DNA of 64,000 nt from Stutzerimonas sp. S1. Its GTDB lineage: Bacteria > Pseudomonadota > Gammaproteobacteria > Pseudomonadales > Pseudomonadaceae. Both the position numbers and the translations under genes were made by a program. The DNA lies in assembly GCF_025966695.1 (NCBI RefSeq), contig NZ_JAOEIY010000002.1, forward strand, positions 1-64,000, in the 5' to 3' direction. Within the stretch, counting starts at the first letter, position 1. Each line of letters opens with the position of its first letter. Positions 55,545-62,683 of this stretch are shown in pieces. Below the pieces are notes generated by a model. The model did no database searches and was not told the DNA's origin. It worked only from the letters and a program-made list of their open reading frames with translations.

Positions 55545-55673
55545 GCTTCTCCCGTTCTGTCTGATGCCAGTGGCAGGCGATTGCTGCCTGGCTCAGCGTT
55601 CGACTACGGAGCAGGCAGTCGGTGCAACGTCCGACCGCCTGACAGCACGAAGGAATGGGCTGGACGGGCCGGA

Positions 55674-58600
55674 CTAATGCGGGCCCGGCACCCCGGCGGT
55701 CAGCTGCGTCGGCACGGCGGCTGGTGTCTGTCGGCCCGGTTGGGTTGGCTGACAAAGGCTCTCGGCGCCTGTCTGCAGATAGGGCTGCAGAATCGGCGCC
55801 ATGCCCTTGAGCGCCTGCACCGGCAGCGCCGAGGTGAAGCGGAAGCTGTCGGCCGCTCGGCCGGGAACGTAGGCGGTCAGCGTGCCGAAGTGGTTCGGTC
55901 CGAGGTAGAAGACGAGGGTCGCCGTGCGGTTCATCGCCAGCGAACTGATCACACGGCCTCCGGGCGCGACAGTATCGATGCGATTGTCGCCGGTACCGGT
56001 CTTGCCGCCGACGCGCAACGGGTTGCCGTCGGCCTGCACGAAACTGCCCTGCAAGCGGCGGGCAGTACCGCCTTCGACCACCAGTGCGAGCGCTTCGCGC
56101 AGCGCAGCGGCGACTTCGCGTGGCATCACCTGTTCGCCGGTTTCCTGGCTGAGGCCGATTCTGGTTTCGTACGGCGTGCCTTGGGCGAAGTGCAGGCTGT
56201 CGATGCGGACGCTGGGCAGGCGCACACCGTCATTGAGGATGATGCCCATGAGTTCGGCCAGCGCCGCCGGACGATCGCCAGAGCTGCCCAGTGCGGTCGC
56301 CAGGGATGGCACCAGATTGTCGAACGGGTAGCCCAGGCGCTGCCAGCGTCGATGGATGTCGGTGAAGGCTTCCACCTCCAGCATGATGCGGATGCGGCTG
56401 TCGCGGGCGCTCTTGTGCCGGCTGCGGAACAACCAGCCGTAGACTTCCTGGCGCTCGGCGCGGCTGGCGGCGACTACCTCGGACAGGCTGGCGTCAGGGT
56501 GTGCAATCAGGTAGCCGAGTAGCCAGAGGTCCAGCGGATGAGTGCGTGCGATGTAGGCCTGATCCGGCAGGCTGAACGCGCCGGGGCCGTAGCGGGTGTA
56601 GAGCGAGGTCAGATCCTTGTCGTCGAGTCCGGCATCCGGCAGGCGCGAGGTGAGGAACTGGTCGAAAGTGGAGCGCGGCGCATCGGGCATCAGGTAGCGA
56701 TGGACCGCCGCCAGGCGTACCGGCGTCGGTCGCATGCCCTGCAGGAAGGTTTCGATGCGCTGATCGGCAGTCTGCCCGCGATACTTGCGCCAGAAGCGTT
56801 GCAGGAAGACCGACCCCTCGCGGTCGGCGAACTGGGTGAGGTACTCCAGGCGGCGCGGGTCCTTGTCGTTCTTCAGCAGCTCGGCGCTGTTGATCGCCTC
56901 ATGGGTGCTGTAGCTCACCAGATCGCGCATCAGCCGTACGAAGGGCAGGTTGAGCGATTCGCGCAGGGCGTCGCGCACGCTGGCGATGCGTTTGTCGTCT
57001 TCGCGGCGGAAGTTGCCGAAGCGGTGCAGCCCGGCGCCAGTGAAGAAGCTTTCGGCCGGGCTTGCCGAGTAGCGGCGCTGCATGGCCGCATCGAGCATCG
57101 CCGGCAGGCTGCGATCGGCATTCTGCGCCAGGTAGGCGATGGCCCAGCGACTGAGCGGGTCGCGCACCTCGACGCGGCGCAACTGCTGGGCGTCGAGGAT
57201 CGAGTAGCGCTGGTGCAGCTCGGCGATCACTTCCAGATAGGTGGCCAGCACCCGCAGCTTGGCGGTGGAACCGAGTTCCAGCTTGCTGCCTTCGTTGATG
57301 TCGAACGGCTGGTTGGTGTTGTCGGTCTGCACCCTTACGCGAAAGCCCTGCTCGCTGCGCTCGAACAGCGTGAAGCTGTAGCGCACGTCGGCGGTTTTCT
57401 CTGGCGAGAGCATCCGTTCGCCGAACAGACCGACCTCGGCCGCCACCTGCGGATCGGCCAGACTGGCCAGGTAAGCGCTGACCTGCGCCTGCAGATCACC
57501 CTGCAGCGGTGTGCTGGCGGTGAGGTCGAGGCGATCGAGATCGTAAAGCGGCAGGCCAAGCAAGCCCGCCAGCCGCATGCGCGCCACGCTGATGCCCTTG
57601 GTGGCATCCACCGAGCGGATCGCCGGCTCGCGCCGTAGGTCGCGGAACTCGACCTGCTGCTCGAGTGCGGCGGTGCGCAGTGGCGAATCGATCACGCCGC
57701 CAGCGGCCAGCAGCCGAATATGGCTGTCGGTAAGCGTGGCCAGTTCTGCCCGTCCGGCGCCGAGGTAGTAGGACGGACGGCGCTGCGCGATCAGCAGCGA
57801 CAGCACCTGACGCAACGCCAGCCCCTGCGCCTGACGATCACTGCCAGCGTTGTGGTGCGGATCAAGCAGCCGGTTGACCTCACTGAAGTCGGCGCCATAC
57901 CACAGGCGCAAGCCATCGGCGATTCCGTGGACTTCACCGTGCCCCGGCACGGCGGAAAGCGGCACGCTGTTGAGGTAGTCACGCACGATGCGCTGACGAG
58001 TGGCGAGCGTCTGCGGTCCTTCAAGGTAGGTGCGCACGCTCGCCGAGACCATCTGGCGAAACTTCTCCTGTGGGTCTCCGGTACGGCCTTCCGGCGAATG
58101 GCGGTATTTCTCCACCTGGGTTGCCAGGGTGCTGCCGCCGGACGCCTGACCGGCCAGGCCCAGGCGCTTTTCCAGCTGACTGATGGCGGCCTTGGCGAAA
58201 CGCGGCCAGTCCACCGCCGGATTGACGGTCGGGCGATCGGCATCCAGCAGGCCGCGGTCCTCGATGAACAGCAGACTCAGCGCCACCGGTGGCGGTATGT
58301 CGTCGAACGTCTCATAGAACTGCTGCGGGTAGCTGTTGGCGTACAGCGGCACACCACGACAATCGTGGATGGTCAGGCCGACCTGCGACTGCTCGCGGTA
58401 CGGAACAAAGAAACCCTTGCTGGCGTAGTCGAGCAATGCCGGCGAAAAGCGTGCCTGGGCCTCGACCTCGAAACCGCGTTCGGTCAGGCGCTCGATGAAC
58501 GTCGGCAGCTGTACATAGCCCAGGCGGCGGTCGAACGGGCCGTTGTCGGGAAACTGGATAGTCGAGCTGGGCCCCGGCTCGACGCGGTAGTCGAGGCTCG

Positions 58601-58820
58601 CGGCGTAACGGCTGAGCCAGCGCGATTGCAGCTGGGAGGTCTGCAGTTCATGCCATGCGGCGTAACCGCCACCGGCCAGCACCGATACCGCCAGCAGCAG
58701 GCTCAGGCGATGAGCCAGCCGGTGATCTTTCTTCGGTGGTGATGCTTGGGGTGAACGGGAGGCAGAGGCGCGCTTGGAGCGCCCCGCCGAAGAGGGGGTG
58801 GACCGCCATACTGCGCCCAT
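55674..58820 (-). CDS. Divergent class A penicillin-binding protein (transglycosylase/transpeptidase)
   Basis: 1048 residues. A short basic cytoplasmic tail and one membrane anchor (about 40-55) are followed by a GT51 glycosyltransferase domain with catalytic Glu187 in EDRG and GGSTLATQ (228-235). The transpeptidase domain has Ser518 of the SxxK motif (STAK) and Lys940-Thr-Gly (GKTGTG). It is longer than PBP1a/1b, and the glycosyltransferase motif EDRGLL departs from the usual EDRxFxxHxG. It probably polymerises or repairs peptidoglycan under special conditions. It stands alone on the minus strand. Confidence 0.85.
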   Translation of the reverse strand: MGAVWRSTPSSAGRSKRASASRSPQASPPKKDHRLAHRLSLLLAVSVLAGGGYAAWHELQTSQLQSRWLSRYAASLDYRVEPGPSSTIQFPDNGPFDRRLGYVQLPTFIERLTERGFEVEAQARFSPALLDYASKGFFVPYREQSQVGLTIHDCRGVPLYANSYPQQFYETFDDIPPPVALSLLFIEDRGLLDADRPTVNPAVDWPRFAKAAISQLEKRLGLAGQASGGSTLATQVEKYRHSPEGRTGDPQEKFRQMVSASVRTYLEGPQTLATRQRIVRDYLNSVPLSAVPGHGEVHGIADGLRLWYGADFSEVNRLLDPHHNAGSDRQAQGLALRQVLSLLIAQRRPSYYLGAGRAELATLTDSHIRLLAAGGVIDSPLRTAALEQQVEFRDLRREPAIRSVDATKGISVARMRLAGLLGLPLYDLDRLDLTASTPLQGDLQAQVSAYLASLADPQVAAEVGLFGERMLSPEKTADVRYSFTLFERSEQGFRVRVQTDNTNQPFDINEGSKLELGSTAKLRVLATYLEVIAELHQRYSILDAQQLRRVEVRDPLSRWAIAYLAQNADRSLPAMLDAAMQRRYSASPAESFFTGAGLHRFGNFRREDDKRIASVRDALRESLNLPFVRLMRDLVSYSTHEAINSAELLKNDKDPRRLEYLTQFADREGSVFLQRFWRKYRGQTADQRIETFLQGMRPTPVRLAAVHRYLMPDAPRSTFDQFLTSRLPDAGLDDKDLTSLYTRYGPGAFSLPDQAYIARTHPLDLWLLGYLIAHPDASLSEVVAASRAERQEVYGWLFRSRHKSARDSRIRIMLEVEAFTDIHRRWQRLGYPFDNLVPSLATALGSSGDRPAALAELMGIILNDGVRLPSVRIDSLHFAQGTPYETRIGLSQETGEQVMPREVAAALREALALVVEGGTARRLQGSFVQADGNPLRVGGKTGTGDNRIDTVAPGGRVISSLAMNRTATLVFYLGPNHFGTLTAYVPGRAADSFRFTSALPVQALKGMAPILQPYLQTGAESLCQPTQPGRQTPAAVPTQLTAGVPGPH

Positions 58821-58939
58821 ATCTAGTGCCTGGCTTCCTAGCGGATTGCTAGGGAAAGTCTAGTTCGCACAACGATATAAGCGAAACGTGACAGACAAAC
58901 GGAAGGCTCACCGACGCGGCCTGGCGGACCTTGCGCTGT

Positions 58940-59698
58940 TCAGTCGGCGAAGGCCGCGTGCAGCAGCGCTGGCAGCTGCTCTGCGGCCGCGCCGCGTAGC
59001 AGATATTCGCGTTCGGCATGATTGCCGACCGGCTGCAGATTGATGTGCACCAGCACCGCGCCGGCACGCCAGGCGCGTTCCGGTACTTCGGCGGCTGGAT
59101 AGACCACCCCGGAGGTGCCGATGGAAATCAGTACGTCGCATTCGGCAGCCGCGTCGAACGCGGCATTCAGCGCCTGCGTGGGCAGACTTTCGCCGAACCA
59201 GACCACGCCTGGCCGCAGTTTGCCGCCGCAGTGCAGGCAGTGCGGCGGCTCCAGGCGACGGCCACCTTCGGGCTCGTCGGGCATGCCTAGTGGCTCGCCC
59301 GGGGTGCGGGCGCAGGCGAAACAGCGTGGCTGATGCAGGCTACCGTGCAAATGGATGACCTCGCGGCTGCCGGCGCGCTCATGCAGGTCATCGACGTTCT
59401 GCGTCACCAGCGTGAGTTTCGCGACGTGTTGTGCCAAGGCGGCGATGGCCTGGTGCGCCGGATTCGGCTGGGCTTGTAGCACCTGCATGCGGCGCCATTC
59501 GTACCACCCCCAGACCAGCGCCGGATCGCGGCGAAAGGCGTCGGCGGTAGCCAGCGCGGCGGGGTCGAAGCGCTCCCACAGGCCGGTCAGCGCGTCGCGA
59601 AAGGTGGCGATGCCACTTTCCGCGGAGACGCCGGCGCCAGTGAATACGAGCACGTGACGCGCTTCGCGCAGGGCAGTGATGAGAGGGGCAGGGATCAC
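58940..59698 (-). CDS. cobB: NAD-dependent protein deacylase (sirtuin) CobB
   Basis: 252 residues. NAD-binding GAGVSAESGIATFRD (from residue 21), TQNVDDLHERAG, catalytic His in HLHGS and the zinc cysteines (CFAC ... CLHC) are intact. It removes acetyl and succinyl groups from lysines, for example of acyl-CoA synthetases such as the one at 43.6 kb. The frame is open for 118 codons upstream, but GTG at 59698 has GGAG at seven bases and gives the family N-terminus. Confidence 0.94.
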   Translation of the reverse strand: MIPAPLITALREARHVLVFTGAGVSAESGIATFRDALTGLWERFDPAALATADAFRRDPALVWGWYEWRRMQVLQAQPNPAHQAIAALAQHVAKLTLVTQNVDDLHERAGSREVIHLHGSLHQPRCFACARTPGEPLGMPDEPEGGRRLEPPHCLHCGGKLRPGVVWFGESLPTQALNAAFDAAAECDVLISIGTSGVVYPAAEVPERAWRAGAVLVHINLQPVGNHAEREYLLRGAAAEQLPALLHAAFAD

Positions 59699-59813
59699 GG
59701 CAGGCTCCGCTGGCGAACTTGGGGCGCCAAGCAATAGCACTCGCGCCGCTCGTTCGCCAGTGTTGCGCGGCGGCGAACGATCGGTATAACGGATCGCTCG
59801 GTGGCTGTGCCGG

Positions 59814-60161
59814 TCAGGTGCGTGAAGCCGAAGCCTCGTAGCCCATGGGCGTCGAATCGGGGAGAACGACGTCGGCATCGGCGAAGTCCGGACTGTGCAC
59901 TTCTGAATCCAGCGGCATGTGGCTGTAGCGTGCGCGATCCGGAGCCGGGTGCCGTGGTGGCTCGGCGAGTAGCCGTTTGGCCTCGCAGCGTCCGCTGAGG
60001 CCGCGCAGCAGGGCCAGACCGCCGACGCCCATCTGCAGCAGGCCGAGTACACCGCCGCGGCGTGCGCCCAGGCCCAGCAACAGCAGGCCGCCGGCTACCG
60101 AGGCGGTACGCTCCAAACCGTGCACGTTCTGCGCGGCCGTTTCATCGAATAGTGGTTTCAT
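59814..60161 (-). CDS. Small membrane-associated protein, DUF2892-like
   Basis: 115 residues. Two short glycine/leucine-rich hydrophobic segments (about 22-35 and 37-55, HGLERTASVAGGLLLLGLGARRGG) resemble the inner-membrane DUF2892/YgaP-tail type. The C-terminal half (65-115) is polar and unconserved-looking. The function is unknown. It follows the DUF3079 gene on the same strand after 121 bases. Confidence 0.6.
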   Translation of the reverse strand: MKPLFDETAAQNVHGLERTASVAGGLLLLGLGARRGGVLGLLQMGVGGLALLRGLSGRCEAKRLLAEPPRHPAPDRARYSHMPLDSEVHSPDFADADVVLPDSTPMGYEASASRT

Positions 60162-60282
60162 GGCTCGATCCTCATCGCGCTGATGGTCAGCAGATGACTC
60201 TGTCCGGCGGCGAGCGTTCCGGGCGCGGGCAGCCGAGGCGGCAGCCGATCGTCCGGACCGACCTGTCGCCGCGGCGCCGAGG

Positions 60283-60513
60283 TCAGCCCTGACGGGCGAT
60301 CAGAAACGGCTCGTCGGCTGGTTTCTGCGAGGTTTCCGGGGCCTCGATGCCCCAGTCGCCGTACAGGTACCAGTCCTCGCCGAGCATTTCAGAGGGGTGC
60401 ATCGTGCGGTCGGCACCATTACCGCAGCCCAGCGAGGTCGATGGGCAGTAGCGGTCGCAGCCCCAGCAGATGCGCTCGGGATGCGGTGGATTCAGCGGAA
60501 ATTTCTTGGCCAT
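60283..60513 (-). CDS. DUF3079 cysteine-rich small protein
   Basis: 76 residues, recognisable as DUF3079 by HPERICWGCDRYCP and GEDWYLYGDWG. Four cysteines (16, 19, 23, 30) in CxxCxxxCx6C spacing suggest a metal or iron-sulfur site, but this is not established. It begins six bases after the HemN-like stop, with GAGGT upstream, so it is in one operon with that gene. The function is unknown. Confidence 0.82.
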   Translation of the reverse strand: MAKKFPLNPPHPERICWGCDRYCPSTSLGCGNGADRTMHPSEMLGEDWYLYGDWGIEAPETSQKPADEPFLIARQG

Positions 60514-60519
60514 GAAGTT

Positions 60520-61866
60520 TTACCTCGCGCTCAGCGAAGTGGGTTTGGCTGATGCAGGCGTATCCATCAGGTTGCAGGCCAGTTCAGGCTGCACCAGCAC
60601 CGCGCAGAGCGTAGGGATGGCCAGCTTGCCCTCCGGCAGTACCTCGATGCCGTGTTCGCCCAACCGTAGCAGGCCGTCACGTTGCATCTGCAGTAGCAGC
60701 GGCCATAGCGCCGCATAGCGCTGCTGAAACACCAGGCCGCAACGGTTGTGCAGTTCGACGAAATCGAGGCGGGCATCGCAATGCAGTCGCTCGATGACCG
60801 TCCGCAGCGGTTGATCGACGCTGGCGGGCGGCAAGCCCCGCCAGGTTGGTAGCTGGTCCTGCTCGAGGGCGTGCTGGTACGGCGCGACCCGGGCGAAATT
60901 TTGCACGTACAGCATGCCGACCCGGCTGATCGCTCCGGCGCCGAGGCCCAGGTGGTCGAAATGCTCGTGGTCGGTATAACCGCCGATGTCGTGGCGCAGG
61001 CTGCCGGTCTCCTGGGCCATCGTCAGATCGTCGTGGGGCAATACGAAGCGACCCAGACCGATGAAGCGGTAGCCGGCCGCGACAAGGGACTCGATTCCGT
61101 GACGGTGCATTGCCCGGCTGGCGCCGGGCGACGCCGGGCGCAGCCGTGGCGAGCTCGACTCGGCGGCCTGCGGCAGCTGCCGGTAGTCGAACATCGACAC
61201 CCGGTCGGGTTGCAGTTCGATGATCGAATCCAGCTTGCGGGCGAAGCTGGCCGGGGACTGCCAGGAGCGGCCGTAGCCGAGGTCGATGTTCACCGAGCGG
61301 TAATGAAAGGCCCGCGTCGCCTCGATCAGCGCGCGGATGCGCGTCGAGCTGCGGAAGTATTCGATGGTGCCGTCTTCATCGGCGTGCAGGTCCGGTACGC
61401 CGACGCTCAGATGGTTGAAGCCCAGCTCGCGCAGCACCCCCACCAGTGGCCAGTCGGCATGGGCCAGTTCGACCTCGACGGTGAAATCGCCCAGGCCCTG
61501 CTCGGCGAACTGAAAATGGGATTTCAGATGGCCCAGCAAGTCGCGCAGCTGCGCGATGCTCGCCCGGCCGGCGCTCAATTGCAGCTGCTCGACCCGCGGG
61601 TGCTCGCCAAGGTGACAGGCGAGCAGCTCGATCTCGCGCTTGAGGTGCCGCAGGTAGGTGGTCATGGCGTCGGGCGCCAGGATCGGCAGCCGCACGGCGA
61701 GGGAAAGCGGGCGCTGCGCTTTGCGACTGTCACGCAATGCGCGCAGCAGATCGAACGGTGCGATCGGTGTATTGAAGTCGGCAGCTGTCGGATAACCGTG
61801 CTGGCGTTGGCCGACATGCCCGTAGCGGTGCATCAAGCGGTCGTTCCACTTCACAGAGCCAAACAT
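60520..61866 (-). CDS. HemN-like protein lacking the radical-SAM cysteines
   Basis: 448 residues that align along their length with oxygen-independent coproporphyrinogen III oxidase (HYPTAADF-type start, FTVEVELAHADWPLVGVLRELGFNHLSVGV, SIIELQPDRVSMFDY, GLGAGAIS). In place of the CxxxCxxC [4Fe-4S] loop, residues 53-70 read PLSLAVRLPILAPDAMTT, about 13 residues short and without cysteine. The SAM-binding GGGTP is replaced by SAGRAS (98-103). It cannot be a normal HemN; it may bind haem or a partner. The start at 61866 has AGGAGG six bases upstream; the ATG at 61908 lies very close to the Anr-type box. DUF3079 follows. Confidence 0.85.
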   Translation of the reverse strand: MFGSVKWNDRLMHRYGHVGQRQHGYPTAADFNTPIAPFDLLRALRDSRKAQRPLSLAVRLPILAPDAMTTYLRHLKREIELLACHLGEHPRVEQLQLSAGRASIAQLRDLLGHLKSHFQFAEQGLGDFTVEVELAHADWPLVGVLRELGFNHLSVGVPDLHADEDGTIEYFRSSTRIRALIEATRAFHYRSVNIDLGYGRSWQSPASFARKLDSIIELQPDRVSMFDYRQLPQAAESSSPRLRPASPGASRAMHRHGIESLVAAGYRFIGLGRFVLPHDDLTMAQETGSLRHDIGGYTDHEHFDHLGLGAGAISRVGMLYVQNFARVAPYQHALEQDQLPTWRGLPPASVDQPLRTVIERLHCDARLDFVELHNRCGLVFQQRYAALWPLLLQMQRDGLLRLGEHGIEVLPEGKLAIPTLCAVLVQPELACNLMDTPASAKPTSLSAR

Positions 61867-61925
61867 CGGAGCCTCCTCGCGGCGCTTGTGTGTTGGCAAT
61901 GTGCTCATAGAAGCCTCGGGGGGCG

Positions 61926-61939
61926 TTGATAGGGGTCAA
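61926..61939 (-). promoter_or_regulatory. Anr/Dnr (FNR-type) box before the HemN-like gene
   Basis: TTGATAGGGGTCAA matches TTGAT-N4-ATCAA at 9 of 10 fixed positions. Its centre is 67 bases before the 61866 start. A class II promoter would put the transcript start near 61891, which excludes the ATG at 61908 and supports 61866. Confidence 0.7.
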
Positions 61940-62057
61940 GGCCCAGTTGATTAGTGGGATATCGCCGTACCTTTGTCCGCCGGACGGCAGTGCCGCGGCG
62001 ACCGAAGGCAGGCGGTACTGCGGCAGCCCACGGTCAGGCTGCCTTCGGTCGCTGGCT

Positions 62058-62372
62058 TTATTTCTTGCTCAGTACCCATTCGGCGAGGATCTTCGCCTCT
62101 TCCTCGGTAACTGCGTTTGGCGGCATCGGAATCGGGCCCCAGACGCCCTGGCTGCCGTTCTTGATCTTACCGGCGAGCATGCTGACGGCATCCGCCTGGC
62201 CAGCGTACTTGGCTGCGACTTCCTTGTAGGACGGACCGACCAGCTTGGCGTCGATCGAATGGCAGGCTGCGCAGGCCTTGCTCTTGAACAGGGTTTCGCC
62301 GTCCTGCGCCAGCGCCGGCTGCAGGGCCAGTGCGCCACCGAGGGCGAGCATCGAGATCACGGTTTTCTTCAT
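62058..62372 (-). CDS. nirM: Cytochrome c-551
   Basis: 104 residues. A 22-residue Sec signal (ending ALA) is followed by an 82-residue class I cytochrome. The haem site is Cys34-Ala-Ala-Cys37-His38, and the Met83 ligand in PIPMPP is Met61 of the mature chain, as in classical c-551. The mature sequence is very like the P. stutzeri and P. aeruginosa proteins. It carries electrons to cytochrome cd1 nitrite reductase and oxidases in the periplasm. No nirS lies within the window. AAAGGAAA precedes the start. Confidence 0.93.
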   Translation of the reverse strand: MKKTVISMLALGGALALQPALAQDGETLFKSKACAACHSIDAKLVGPSYKEVAAKYAGQADAVSMLAGKIKNGSQGVWGPIPMPPNAVTEEEAKILAEWVLSKK

Positions 62373-62486
62373 CGGTATTTCCTTTGGGTTATGACAGTCG
62401 CGCGCCGTTCGCCCAGTTCGGCCCCGGCGGGCGCGACGACTTCGGGTCAGGCACCGCGAAGTCACGCCGCAATTGTCCGCTGCGCT

Positions 62487-62500
62487 TTGAGTGATATCTA
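62487..62500 (-). promoter_or_regulatory. Weak Anr/Dnr-like box upstream of cytochrome c-551
   Basis: TTGAGTGATATCTA (plus-strand reading) matches TTGAT-N4-ATCAA at 8 of 10 fixed positions, 115 bases before the cytochrome start. It is plausible because c-551 genes are often Anr-controlled, but the match is weak. Confidence 0.35.
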
Positions 62501-62683
62501 ATGAATACAACTGCAGCTTGGTAACAATATCCTTGAATTATTGCGGGTATTTTCCGGTGTGCACCGCGCTGCGGGTTTAGCCGCTGCTGCGGTCGTGGCC
62601 GGTCTGACCGTTCCTCTCGTCGTTTCCGATCGTTCGCGCAAAACCCTTACCATATCAACGACCTACCTTTCGCTGGATCTCGC

